Under the pieces are notes generated by a model. It did no database searches. It was not told the DNA's origin and saw only the letters and a list, made by a program, of their open reading frames with translations. From Roseburia sp. (GTDB lineage Bacteria; Bacillota; Clostridia; Lachnospirales; Lachnospiraceae), in contig JAMPIG010000039.1 in assembly GCA_023662875.1 (NCBI GenBank), forward strand, positions 1 through 33,875: a stretch of DNA of 33,875 nt, written 5' to 3'. The translations under genes and the position numbers were made by a program. The stretch's first letter is position 1; each line of letters begins with the position of its first letter. Below are positions 15,462-23,821 of the stretch, piece by piece.

Positions 15462-15560
15462 GGGAAGGAAAGGCTGGTTTCTGCGGAATGGTCGGAAATC
15501 AGGGATTCCGAAGCGGCTGCTGAGGAGCGGAAGGGCTGGTTTCCGCAGGGGATGGCGTAA
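15441..15560 (+). repeat. 62-bp duplication of the end of the desulfidase gene
   Basis: The segment from GATTCC through AGCGGCTGCTGAGG and GGCTGGTTTC (15441-15501), which includes the gene's stop codon, recurs at 15504-15560 with a few changes. The second copy is non-coding. Confidence 0.75.
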
Positions 15561-15619
15561 AGCTTTGGAGGCCTGTTGAGGATTGGCAGAAGTTATCCGT
15601 GGCGGTAAGGAGATTTGGA

Positions 15620-16855
15620 ATGAGGATTCTGGTGATCGGCGGCAGCTATTTTTACGGACGGGTGTTCGTGATGCTGGGGGCGAAGGAGCATGAGATCACG
15701 GTGGTGAACCGGGGTACTTACTCTATGGAAGAGTTCGGCGTCAGGCAGATTGCGGGAGAGAGGCATGACGCGGAGCTCTGGCGGGGATGCGCTGGGAAGT
15801 ATGATGCCGTGGTGGATTTCTGCGCCTATGAGCCGGGGGATATCGAAACGGTGCTGAGCAACCTGCCGGAAGCGCCGGGGCAGTATCTTCTGATCAGTAC
15901 GGTGGACGTATACCGGAGGACGGGCGTTGCAGGCGAGGCGATGCGAGGGTCGGGGACGGAAGAGGTGAGGAATCCGGAAGCAAAGACCCCGGAAGGAAAG
16001 AATTTGAAAGCGAAGACTCTCGAAGAGGGAGGTTCGGGGAGGGAAATTTCCGGAAAGGGCAGTGAGAATGCTGCGGGGACACGGCTAGATTACAAGGAGG
16101 AAGGCTTTCCCCTGGAGGATCGCTCTTTTCCCGGGGAGGCGGGAGCCTATATCGCCGGAAAGATTGCGCTGGAGCGGGAACTGCACCGGGTGTGCGGGGA
16201 GCGAGGCATCCCTTTTACCGTGCTTCGTCCGACCATCCTTTATGGCCCGTACAATTACGCGCCAAGGGAGTCTGTGTTTATTCGGATGGCGGTGAAAGAG
16301 CATGTGCTGCCGCGCTTTACGGATGCCGCGGGCTTTTTTCAGTTTGTCTATGTAAAGGACGCGGCAGAGGCGGTTCTCAAATGCCTGGGGAATGAGAAGA
16401 CCTACGGGCAGGCCTATAATCTCTGCGGGGACGAGACGCTGGATTATGATGTGTTTTTCCGGGAGATTGCTGCCTGCGCGGCGGAGAATTCAGAAAGGGC
16501 CGAAACTCCGGGAGAAGCGGACGACAGAACAAAAAGCGCTGGAACGGCTGCGGGAGGGTCGGACGACAGAACAAAAAGCGCTGGAACGGCTGCGGGAGGG
16601 TCGGACGACAGAACAAAAGACGACGTAGCGGCCCGGGAAAAGGCGCAAAGGAATGAGGCGGCTCTCGGGGAGATCCGGATGACACTGGCGGAAGCGGCGG
16701 AAAGAGGAATCCCGATCCCTTTTCCCGCGACGGCGGAGGAAACGGAGCTTGTTTCCAACCGAAGGAGCCGGGAAGAGCTGGGGATGGAATACACGCCTCT
16801 GCGCCAGGGGCTGCGGAAAACCTTCCGCGCGTTCAGCCGGGTTTACGGGGGATAG
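15620..16855 (+). CDS. NAD-dependent epimerase/dehydratase (extended SDR) family protein
   Basis: The 411-residue protein starts with a Rossmann fold (MRILVIGGSYFYGRVF) and carries the SDR-type segments YLLISTVDVY, TVLRPTILYGPYNY and FQFVYVKDAAEAVL, placing it with NAD(P)-dependent nucleotide-sugar epimerases/dehydratases. ATG 15620 has AAGGAG 7 bases upstream. It is longer than usual because of two low-complexity insertions: residues about 108-160 (a 10-residue repeat, PEAKTPEGKN then LKAKTLEEGG) and about 295-335 (2.4 copies of a 14-residue unit containing DDRTKSAGTAAGGS). The substrate is unknown. Confidence 0.82.
   Translation: MRILVIGGSYFYGRVFVMLGAKEHEITVVNRGTYSMEEFGVRQIAGERHDAELWRGCAGKYDAVVDFCAYEPGDIETVLSNLPEAPGQYLLISTVDVYRRTGVAGEAMRGSGTEEVRNPEAKTPEGKNLKAKTLEEGGSGREISGKGSENAAGTRLDYKEEGFPLEDRSFPGEAGAYIAGKIALERELHRVCGERGIPFTVLRPTILYGPYNYAPRESVFIRMAVKEHVLPRFTDAAGFFQFVYVKDAAEAVLKCLGNEKTYGQAYNLCGDETLDYDVFFREIAACAAENSERAETPGEADDRTKSAGTAAGGSDDRTKSAGTAAGGSDDRTKDDVAAREKAQRNEAALGEIRMTLAEAAERGIPIPFPATAEETELVSNRRSREELGMEYTPLRQGLRKTFRAFSRVYGG
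16519..16618 (+). repeat. 42-bp tandem repeat inside the epimerase gene
   Basis: Two identical 42-bp units (16519-16560 and 16561-16602) and a partial third are in frame and encode a Gly/Ser/Ala/Asp-rich linker. Confidence 0.92.
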
Positions 16856-16882
16856 AGACTTAAAAGAATAGGAGGTTTTGCG

Positions 16883-17359
16883 ATGGATTTCAGAGAGGAT
16901 ATGTGCCGGATTTTTAACAAGTATGCAGGCAGCATGAAAATGAGAAGCCTGAAATGGTACAGCCGCGGCGGCGGGAGCAGCGCGGATCGGAAAATCGAGA
17001 GATTTATCCGGTATTTTGTCCTGCCTATAAAGGCGGACGAGGCAATCTCTTTTCTGGATACCACCGTTCTTAAGACGGCGAGAGAAGGGATGCTGCTTAC
17101 TTTTTCCGGGATTCTTGTAAAGGAGCCGCTGAATAAGCTGTACTATCTGGAATATGAGAAGATCAAGGGGGCCGAGGTGCGGGAGGTGATCAACGAGGAC
17201 GGGTGGCTTACGGGAACCGATCTGTATGTGCTTTTTAAGGATGGTACGGAACGAAAGCTTTTTGACGGCTATATCAAGAAGGAATTTTTCGCGGAGTATA
17301 TAAACGCGGTGACTGCGCTGTTGAACGGGAGCGACCATGCCGGGCCGGAGGCGGGATAG
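16883..17359 (+). CDS. Hypothetical protein
   Basis: I do not recognise this 158-residue protein. It begins MDFREDMCRIFNKYAG, has a basic N-terminal segment with RGGGSS, and then a mixed alpha/beta region (FSGILVKEPLNKLYYLEYEKI ... YVLFKDGTE) that might fold like a small PH-type or stress-protein barrel; this is only an impression. No signal peptide or membrane segment is seen. AGGAGG precedes ATG 16883. It follows the epimerase gene by 27 bp and is probably co-transcribed with it. Confidence 0.7.
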   Translation: MDFREDMCRIFNKYAGSMKMRSLKWYSRGGGSSADRKIERFIRYFVLPIKADEAISFLDTTVLKTAREGMLLTFSGILVKEPLNKLYYLEYEKIKGAEVREVINEDGWLTGTDLYVLFKDGTERKLFDGYIKKEFFAEYINAVTALLNGSDHAGPEAG

Positions 17360-17516
17360 CGAGACTGACTTGCCGTGGAAATGCGGAATCCTTTGACGGT
17401 TCCGCCATGCTTCAGGCGTAAAGACCGGATTTGAAATTAAGGGAGTTTTAACGGACTCATAATTTTATATGATATGCCTGTAAGATTCATTGAGAAACGG
17501 GAACGGAGGCGGAACA

Positions 17517-17897
17517 ATGAAGAGAGCGGGCAGTTTTAAATTCTGGACTGCAACAGTTATTCTGGTACTGATTGCAGCCCTTTTTGTTGGAGGGACGGTG
17601 AAGAGCGGGACAAATCCTGACCTGGCGGAGCTGGAAGGCTACTACGGCGGGCTGGAGGAACAGCTGGTAAAGGATATGCGGGTCTGCCTGGACGAGAGAG
17701 GGCTGGCGGACAGCGGCGTGATGCTGACAAGGATTGTGGATGCGGACGGCAGCAGGGAGTATACGATTGCCGTGCATCACCGGAATATCGGCGGAATGAC
17801 CGCGGTCGAGCGGGAGGAGCTGAAGGCCGCGCTGGAGAAGTTGGCTTTCGAGGGGGAAAACTGTGAATTTCGATGTGAGCTGAGCTTTGGTTTGTAG
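17517..17897 (+). CDS. Hypothetical single-pass membrane protein
   Basis: The 126-residue product has one N-terminal membrane segment (about 10-30, FWTATVILVLIAALFVGG) and an extracytoplasmic domain of about 95 residues. That domain has acidic helices and a beta-rich middle (VMLTRIVDADGSREYTIAVHH). ATG 17517 is selected over the in-frame start at 17490 because GGAGG lies 8-9 bases before it and the membrane helix then begins near residue 10. I do not recognise the family. The alternating small domain resembles secretion- or sporulation-associated anchored proteins only in general form. Confidence 0.68.
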   Translation: MKRAGSFKFWTATVILVLIAALFVGGTVKSGTNPDLAELEGYYGGLEEQLVKDMRVCLDERGLADSGVMLTRIVDADGSREYTIAVHHRNIGGMTAVEREELKAALEKLAFEGENCEFRCELSFGL

Positions 17898-17930
17898 GAC
17901 AAATTTGTCGCAGGGAACGACAGGAATAGC

Positions 17931-17959
17931 ATGACATTTTATTGAAAAAGGGGTATACT
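17931..17959 (+). promoter_or_regulatory. Promoter for the DUF1653 gene
   Basis: ATGACA 17931-17936 and TATACT 17954-17959 are separated by 17 bp, and AAGGAGG (17980-17986) and the start codon follow shortly. Confidence 0.65.
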
Positions 17960-17996
17960 TTTCTCAGGTGAAATTTTGTAAGGAGGGGATCCCAGA

Positions 17997-18614
17997 ATGT
18001 CATTTATTCCGAAACCACAAGAAATTTATAAACACTTTAAAGGGAACCTGTACCAGATCACCGCGATAGCGGAGCACACGGAGACAGGCGAGGCGCTGGT
18101 CGTCTATCAGGCCCTGTACGGGGACTTTCGGACATACGCCCGGCCGCTGGAAATGTTTGTCAGCAGGGTAGACAGGAACAAGTATCCGGACGCGGAGCAG
18201 GAGTTCCGGTTCGAGCTCCAGGGGCCGGAGGCCCGCAGGCAGAGGGAGGAATCCGGGACGGCGGAAGCGGCGCCGAAGCCCGCGGAAGCTCGTGACGCAA
18301 AGGCGGCCGGGGAGACGGCCGTCGCGCAGGATGCGAAGTCAGCCGGGGAAAAATGGTTGGAAGTCCCGCAGTCCGAGCCGGAGGCGGAGCTAAACCTGGA
18401 TCCCATGCTTCTGGAATTCCTGGATGCGAACGATTACCAGCAGCGCCTGAATATTTTGGCGGGACTTTACCATCGTATCACTGACGATATGCTTACCACA
18501 ATGGCGATAGCCTGTGATGTGGAGGTAAACGAGGGCGATATCGAGGAGCGGTATGAGGCGCTGAAGACCTGTCTGTTGACGCTGGAACGGTACGAGTGCA
18601 ACCGAATCCGCTGA
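17997..18614 (+). CDS. DUF1653 domain-containing protein
   Basis: The N-terminal 70 or so residues are a DUF1653 domain (YKHFKGNLYQITAIAEHTET, then VVYQALYGDFRTYARPLEMF), a small SH3-like fold of unknown role found in many bacteria. A low-complexity Ala/Glu linker (about 85-120) follows, with a 12-residue repeat (ARDAKAAGETAV, AQDAKSAGEKWL). The C-terminal helical region (about 135-205) begins LEFLDANDYQQRLNIL. ATG 17997 follows AAGGAGG with 9-10 bases' spacing. Function unknown; the next gene encodes a nucleotidase. Confidence 0.83.
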   Translation: MSFIPKPQEIYKHFKGNLYQITAIAEHTETGEALVVYQALYGDFRTYARPLEMFVSRVDRNKYPDAEQEFRFELQGPEARRQREESGTAEAAPKPAEARDAKAAGETAVAQDAKSAGEKWLEVPQSEPEAELNLDPMLLEFLDANDYQQRLNILAGLYHRITDDMLTTMAIACDVEVNEGDIEERYEALKTCLLTLERYECNRIR

Positions 18615-18664
18615 AACGACAGCAGGCGTTCCCTTGAAGGTTGGCGGGAAGAAGGGAGCGGCAT

Positions 18665-19741
18665 ATGGGATTTGAGTTGGATGACAGGATGGTAATCGGG
18701 GTTTCCTCCAGGGCGCTGTTTGACCTGACGGCGGAGAACGAGATCTTTGAGACGCAGGGGCTGGAGGCGTACTGTAGGTATCAGGTCGAGCATGAGCAGG
18801 AAATTCTCAAGCCCGGGCCGGGCTTTAGGCTGATCCGGTCGCTTTTGAAGCTGAACGAGTACGGCGGGGGGCAGGCCTTGACGGAGGTCATTATCATGTC
18901 CCACAACAGCCCGGATACGTCGCTCAGGGTTTTTAACAGCATCGCCCATTACGGCCTCCCCATCACGCGGTCTGTGCTGGTGAGCGGCGCTTCGCTGGGG
19001 CCGTACCTTGCCGCCTTTCAGACCGACCTCTTTCTGTCGGCCTGCGAGGAGGATGTACAGTGCGCCATAGACGCGGGAATCGCGGCGGGGATTATCTGTA
19101 CGGAAGGCGTGCCGGCTTATGGGATGTCTTCTCATGCGTCAGGCGGGCCGCTGCAGGACGGGCCGGAGGCGGGCGGTACGCTTCGGCGGTCGTTTCAGGA
19201 CGGCCGGGAGGGAGAAGGCGCGTCTCGGGGACAGCTCTTGGGCGGGGAGGAAGAAAGCCTGCGGCGAAGCAGGCGGATTATACCCATGCCGCAGGCGGCG
19301 GGGCAGATCCGGCTCGCCTTTGACGGGGACGCGGTACTGTTTACGGACGAATCGGAGCAGATTTTCCAGGAACAGGGCTTAAGCGCGTTCGAGGAGAATG
19401 AGAGGCTGCACGCGAGGGAGCCTTTGGCGGAGGGACCCTTTGCCAGCTTCCTGAAGAAGCTCTCGGATCTGCAGAGAAGGCTGGGGACGGAAGACTGTCC
19501 TATCCGGACGGCGCTGGTGACATCCCGAAGCGCACCGGCCCACGAGAGGGTTATTCGAACCATGCGGGCTTGGAATGTGCGGGTAGACGAGGCGTTTTTC
19601 CTGGGTGGGCTGGATAAGCGGGATATCCTGAGGGCCTTCGGGGCGCAGATTTTCTTTGACGACCAGGTAAAGCATACCCAGAGCGCGGCGCAGGCCGTAC
19701 CTGCGGCCAGGGTGCCTTACCGGAGGGCGTCGGCGCGGTGA
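18665..19741 (+). CDS. 5'-nucleotidase family protein
   Basis: The 358-residue product matches the bacterial 5'-nucleotidase family (PF06189 type): VIGVSSRALFDLTAENEIFE near the start, EVIIMSHNSPDTSLRVFNSI, SALVTSRSAPAHERVIRTM-like and the C-terminal QIFFDDQVKHTQSAA. Such enzymes dephosphorylate nucleoside monophosphates in the cytoplasm. ATG 18665 is preceded by AGGGAG; an upstream in-frame start at 18641 is weaker. A charged insertion (about residues 160-205) carries a degenerate 14-residue tandem repeat and is not usual for the family. Confidence 0.85.
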   Translation: MGFELDDRMVIGVSSRALFDLTAENEIFETQGLEAYCRYQVEHEQEILKPGPGFRLIRSLLKLNEYGGGQALTEVIIMSHNSPDTSLRVFNSIAHYGLPITRSVLVSGASLGPYLAAFQTDLFLSACEEDVQCAIDAGIAAGIICTEGVPAYGMSSHASGGPLQDGPEAGGTLRRSFQDGREGEGASRGQLLGGEEESLRRSRRIIPMPQAAGQIRLAFDGDAVLFTDESEQIFQEQGLSAFEENERLHAREPLAEGPFASFLKKLSDLQRRLGTEDCPIRTALVTSRSAPAHERVIRTMRAWNVRVDEAFFLGGLDKRDILRAFGAQIFFDDQVKHTQSAAQAVPAARVPYRRASAR

Positions 19742-19868
19742 ACGTGGCGCGGAAGCGGACTATTCGGGGCGTACCCGGGCTGGCTGAGGCTTGGTGAATT
19801 TTCCGGTTCGCGATATCGATTTAGGACGATTACGTCATATGGGCGGAAAAGCGGAAAAGGGTATAATA

Positions 19869-21791
19869 ATGAAATATATCGAGATAGAAAAGGGGCGGTT
19901 CCAACAGCGCCCCAACCGGTTTATCGCTTACGTCGAGCTAAACGGCAGGAGCGAGAGGGTTCACGTAAAAAACACGGGACGGTGCAGGGAGCTGCTAACG
20001 CCGGGAGCCGCGGTATACCTGGAAAAGGGCCGAAATCCCGGCCGTTCTACCGCTTACGACCTGATCGCGGTGGAAAAGGGAGAGCGGCTGGTCAATATGG
20101 ATTCCCAGGCACCCAACCGGGCGGTGGAGGAATGGCTTCGTTCGGGGGGACTTTTCCCGGAAACGACCCTGATCCGGCCGGAGACGGTTTACGGAAACTC
20201 CCGGTTCGACTTCTATGTGGAGACGGCGGAGGAAAAGATTTTTATCGAGGTAAAGGGAGTTACCCTGGAAGAGGAGGGAGTGGTTCGTTTTCCGGACGCG
20301 CCCTCCGAGAGAGCGGTAAAGCATGTGGAGGAGCTGATTGCGGCGAAACAAAGCGGTTACCGCGTTTTTGTGCTGTTTGTCGTCCAGATGGAAGGGGTAA
20401 AATACTTTACGCCGAACCGGGATACGCATCCTGCCTTTGCGGAGGCGCTCTGCCGGGCGGCGGAGGCGGGGGTGGAGATTCTGGCCTATGACTGCGCTGT
20501 GACGCCGGATTCCATGAGGCTCCGCTCCCCCGTGCCGGTGCGGCTGGGAGTTGAACCGCCGGAAGACGAGGCTGCTTCTGCGGATGATTTCCGGGGGAAG
20601 GCCGATCCGAGTTTGGAGACACCCGGTTTCGTCGGCGGAGGGCGGGAAAACGTTCCGATCCGCTTTCGTGAATCTTTAGAGGATATTAAGGGAACTTTAA
20701 GGCTTGCGGGCATTCCCAAACCGCTTCTGGAATGGTATGATAGGAGCAGAAGAATCCTTCCCTGGAGGGAGGAGCCCTCGCCCTACCGGGTGTGGGTGTC
20801 GGAGATTATGCTGCAGCAGACCAGAGTCGAGGCGGTGAAGCCGTATTTTAAACGGTTTATGGAGGCGCTGCCGGATATCCGGGCTCTGGCGGAGGCCGAC
20901 GAGGAGCGGCTTTTGAAGCTCTGGGAGGGGTTAGGCTACTATAACAGGGCGAGAAATCTGCAGAAGGCGGCGGTTCGAATTCAGGAGGATTACGGCGGAG
21001 AGATGCCCTCCGAGTACGAGGAGCTTTTGAAGCTTCCGGGGATCGGAAGCTATACGGCGGGGGCAATTTCCTCTATCGCTTACGGAAAAAAGCATCCGGC
21101 GGTGGACGGAAATGTGCTGCGGGTGCTCTCCCGGATCCGGGAGGACGAAAGGCCGATCACGGACGGGAAGGTTAAGACGGCGGTGGAAGAGGAGCTGTCG
21201 GAGGTCATGCCGTCGGATCGTCCGGGGGACTTTAATCAGGCGATGATGGAGATCGGGGCCTGCGTCTGCCTGCCAAACGGCGCGCCCCTCTGCGGCGGAT
21301 GTCCGCTGACTTCCCTTTGCCTTGCCTGCGCCCGCGGGACGCAGGCGGACTTCCCGAAAAAGGAAGGGAAAAAGGAGAGGAAGATTCTGGAGAAGACGAT
21401 TCTGGTCATCCGGGACAGGGACAGGACGGTAATCCGCAGGAGGGCGGAGAAGGGACTGCTGGCGGGGATGTACGAGTTTCCGACGCTGGAGGGCTTCCGC
21501 ACGGCGGAGGAGGTGGCCTCGTATCTGGCCGGGAACGGAATCCGGGTATTGAGGATTCTGCCCCTGGAGGACGCCAGGCATATTTTCAGCCACAGGGAAT
21601 GGCACATGAAGGGCTATATGATCCGTGTGGACGAGCTGGAGTCCGGAGAACCGGGAGAGGATACGAGGGACTGGCTGTACGTCGAACCGGCCGAGACGGA
21701 GGAGAAATATCCCATCCCGTCGGCCTACGCCGCTTATACCAGGAGCCTGAGCATCCGACTGGGGAAGGAAAGATATAAGGAGGACTTGTAG
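19869..21791 (+). CDS. SfsA-MutY fusion: DNA-binding/nuclease SfsA domain joined to A/G-specific adenine glycosylase
   Basis: One uninterrupted 640-residue frame holds two proteins. Residues 1-230 are SfsA (RFIAYVELNGRSERVHVKNTGRC, RLVNMDSQAPN, SRFDFYVE followed by FIEVKGVTLEEEG), a PD-(D/E)xK-like DNA-binding/nuclease family. Residues 265-640 are MutY: Glu312 in SEIMLQQT, the helix-hairpin-helix LPGIGSYTAGAI, catalytic Asp413 in VDGNVLRV, a Cx7Cx2Cx5C iron-sulfur site, and a C-terminal NUDIX-like recognition domain. MutY removes adenine opposite 8-oxoG. ATG 19869 is where SfsA proteins start. The glycosyltransferase gene begins at the next base after its stop codon. Confidence 0.93.
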   Translation: MKYIEIEKGRFQQRPNRFIAYVELNGRSERVHVKNTGRCRELLTPGAAVYLEKGRNPGRSTAYDLIAVEKGERLVNMDSQAPNRAVEEWLRSGGLFPETTLIRPETVYGNSRFDFYVETAEEKIFIEVKGVTLEEEGVVRFPDAPSERAVKHVEELIAAKQSGYRVFVLFVVQMEGVKYFTPNRDTHPAFAEALCRAAEAGVEILAYDCAVTPDSMRLRSPVPVRLGVEPPEDEAASADDFRGKADPSLETPGFVGGGRENVPIRFRESLEDIKGTLRLAGIPKPLLEWYDRSRRILPWREEPSPYRVWVSEIMLQQTRVEAVKPYFKRFMEALPDIRALAEADEERLLKLWEGLGYYNRARNLQKAAVRIQEDYGGEMPSEYEELLKLPGIGSYTAGAISSIAYGKKHPAVDGNVLRVLSRIREDERPITDGKVKTAVEEELSEVMPSDRPGDFNQAMMEIGACVCLPNGAPLCGGCPLTSLCLACARGTQADFPKKEGKKERKILEKTILVIRDRDRTVIRRRAEKGLLAGMYEFPTLEGFRTAEEVASYLAGNGIRVLRILPLEDARHIFSHREWHMKGYMIRVDELESGEPGEDTRDWLYVEPAETEEKYPIPSAYAAYTRSLSIRLGKERYKEDL

Positions 21792-22820
21792 GTGAAGCTT
21801 TTATCTGTGGCAGTGCCATGCTATAATTCCGAGAGCTATATGAAAAAGTGCATTGATTCGCTTCTGGCGGGAGGAGAGGACGTAGAGATCATCATTGTGG
21901 ACGACGGTTCCACCGGAGATCGGACGGCGGAGATCGCGGACGAATACGCGGCGGCCTTTCCGACGATCGTAAAGGCGGTCCACAAGGCGAACGGCGGGCA
22001 CGGCTCCGCGGTGAACGCCGGAATCGACAATGCGACGGGGCTCTATTTCAAGGTGGTTGACAGCGACGACTGGGTAAAGGAGGAGGCTTACCTTCAGGTG
22101 CTGGAGACTTTGCGGGAGATGACGGGAGGCGCTAAGCCCCTGGATATGCTGGTCTGCAATTATGTCTACGAAAAAGAGGGGGAGAAGAGGAAAAAGGTAA
22201 TCCACTACCGCCACAGCCTTCCTGTCGACAGGCTGTTTACCTGGGAGGACTGCCATCATTTCCTGAAGGGGCATTATATTCTAATGCATTCCGTGATCTT
22301 TCGGACAAAGCTGTTAAAGGAGTGCGGAATCAGGCTTCCGGAGCACACGTTTTATGTGGATAACCTTTATGTGTTTGAGCCGCTGCCGTTTGTGCGCTAT
22401 CTGTATTATCTGGATGTAAATTTTTACCGCTATTACATCGGCAGGGCGGATCAGTCCGTCAACGAGGAGGTCATGATCTCCCGGATCGACCAGCAGCTTA
22501 CGGTGAACCGGATCATGATCGATTATCTGTCGGGGAAGAAGGCGGAGATTATAAAGAACAAGAGGCTGTACCAGTATATGAGAAACTACCTGGAGATCAT
22601 TACGACGGTTTCCTCCGTATTGCTGATCCGCTCCGGCACAAAGGAAAATCTGGAAAAGAAGAAGGAGCTCTGGAAGTATCTGAAGGAAAAGGATCCGATC
22701 CTGTACCGGAGACTGCGCCACGGAATCATGGGGGAGGCAATGAATCTGCCAGGCCGCAGCGGGAGGAAGGTTTCTGTGGAGGGGTATAAGATCGCTCAGA
22801 AAATTTTTAAATTCAACTAG
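21792..22820 (+). CDS. GT2 family glycosyltransferase
   Basis: The 342-residue protein has a GT-A fold of glycosyltransferase family 2 at its N-terminus: LLSVAVPCYNSESYMKKCI, EIIIVDDGSTGDRTAEI, HGSAVNAGID and the metal-binding VVDSDDW. A C-terminal helical region (about 230-342) follows. It transfers a sugar from a nucleotide sugar to an unidentified acceptor, probably for a surface polymer or glycolipid. It starts at GTG 21792, right after the preceding stop, with AAGGAGG just upstream inside that gene, so translation is probably coupled. It has no membrane helix. Confidence 0.9.
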   Translation: MKLLSVAVPCYNSESYMKKCIDSLLAGGEDVEIIIVDDGSTGDRTAEIADEYAAAFPTIVKAVHKANGGHGSAVNAGIDNATGLYFKVVDSDDWVKEEAYLQVLETLREMTGGAKPLDMLVCNYVYEKEGEKRKKVIHYRHSLPVDRLFTWEDCHHFLKGHYILMHSVIFRTKLLKECGIRLPEHTFYVDNLYVFEPLPFVRYLYYLDVNFYRYYIGRADQSVNEEVMISRIDQQLTVNRIMIDYLSGKKAEIIKNKRLYQYMRNYLEIITTVSSVLLIRSGTKENLEKKKELWKYLKEKDPILYRRLRHGIMGEAMNLPGRSGRKVSVEGYKIAQKIFKFN

Positions 22821-22883
22821 GCGGAACACGCTTCCGAAAATCAGAATTCCATTGTAAAAAGCGAACGAGGTCTGTTATAGAGT

Positions 22884-22916
22884 AAAAACGCCTCAGGTCA
22901 ACCGGCCTGGGGCGTT
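22884..22916 (-). terminator. Bidirectional terminator between the glycosyltransferase and PAP2 genes
   Basis: An 11-bp stem (22887-22897 with 22906-22916, one G-U pair) is followed on the minus strand by a T run (A residues 22884-22888). The plus-strand side is moderately T-rich. It overlaps the last codons of the minus-strand gene. Confidence 0.75.
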
Positions 22917-23587
22917 CTCTTGTTTCTGTTTTCAGGATTGCTGACAAGCAGCAGTTCTTTCTTGTAGACCAGGACATACATGATAATTCCGAAGAGCAGC
23001 CCCGTCGCCACGTCAAACATGGAATGCTGCTTGATAAAAACGGTGGAGAGGACGATGGAGCCGGCCAGAAGACCGGAAGCCCTCCGCAGATGCCCCCCCC
23101 ATTTTAACGAGGCGATATCCTTGCTTCGCATGACGGCGAAATGCGCGCCCAGGGAATTGTAAACGTGGATGCTGGGCCAGAGGTTCGTCGGCGTATCAGT
23201 CTCCCAGAGCTTGCCGACGAGCCAGGTAAGGCAGTTGTCCCTCGGCAGGACGGCGGGCCGCAGATGGTGCCCGTTGGGCCAGAGGGTGGAGATAATCAGG
23301 AACAGCGTCATCCCCGTAAACAGGAAAGCGCAGACCTTATAATAATCCTGCCTGTTTTTGAAAAGCAGATAAAGCACGACGACCGATACATAACCGAACC
23401 ATAACAGGTAGGGGATGATAAATATCTCACAGAAAGGGATATAGTCGTCCAGAACGACGTGTATTACCTGATAATTCCTGACGTTTTTCTTTTCCAGCCA
23501 GGCGAACCAGGCAAGATAGATCACCATATAAATCAGCAGGGGAATTCCATGCTGATATTTCTCAAAGAATTCACGCAGCTTTTTCAT
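22898..23587 (-). CDS. PAP2-family membrane phosphatase
   Basis: The 229-residue protein has about six membrane segments and PAP2-type motifs: PSIHVYNS (motif 2, His) and STVFIKQHSMFDV (motif 3, His and Asp). The Lys of motif 1 (GHHLRP is preceded by Trp-Pro-Asn) and the Arg of motif 3 are absent, which resembles the inositol-phosphorylceramide-synthase-like PAP2_3 branch. It probably removes or transfers a phosphate group on a membrane lipid. ATG 23587 has GGAGG upstream; the frame begins earlier at 23623 without support. A lipid kinase gene lies upstream on the same strand. Confidence 0.82.
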   Translation of the reverse strand: MKKLREFFEKYQHGIPLLIYMVIYLAWFAWLEKKNVRNYQVIHVVLDDYIPFCEIFIIPYLLWFGYVSVVVLYLLFKNRQDYYKVCAFLFTGMTLFLIISTLWPNGHHLRPAVLPRDNCLTWLVGKLWETDTPTNLWPSIHVYNSLGAHFAVMRSKDIASLKWGGHLRRASGLLAGSIVLSTVFIKQHSMFDVATGLLFGIIMYVLVYKKELLLVSNPENRNKRTPQAG

Positions 23588-23821
23588 TTTGATACCAAAC
23601 CTCCATGTCGTCTGTCCTGACACGGCGAGTCAACCTCCAGGAGCACGGGAAAGAACCGTTGCCTGCGGCGGGACGTCCGCCCCAATCGTCTTGCAGAAGA
23701 ATGAATTTCGTTTGATTCGATCCGACGACATTTACAGTATAGTCCATCAATGGGAAAATGCAAGATACTTTCAATCATCTTAAGCAATCTTAAGAAAAAC
23801 TTCAGGTTTGGCCGGAGACGG
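23588..23821. other. Intergenic region between the lipid kinase and PAP2 genes
   Basis: It holds the minus-strand promoter of the PAP2 gene, a near-tandem ATCTTAAG-CA-ATCTTAAG at about 23776-23793, and a G/C-rich stretch (GTTGCCTGCGGCGG) that resembles the end of the hairpin-rich repeat elements. No gene is seen. Confidence 0.5.
23736..23763 (-). promoter_or_regulatory. Promoter of the PAP2 gene
   Basis: On the minus strand TTGCAT (23758-23763) and TATACT (23736-23741) are 16 bp apart. Confidence 0.65.

Noticed and set aside
16392-16628. Alternative plus-strand frame across the epimerase repeat with a coiled-coil look (EQKALERLREGRTT repeats)
   Set aside because: It is a frame-shifted reading of the in-frame epimerase repeat, without a start signal; the 42-bp period keeps all frames open.
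17447-17473. Promoter (TTTAAC and TATGAT) before the small membrane protein gene
   Set aside because: The spacing is only 15 bp and both boxes are poor, so it was not listed.
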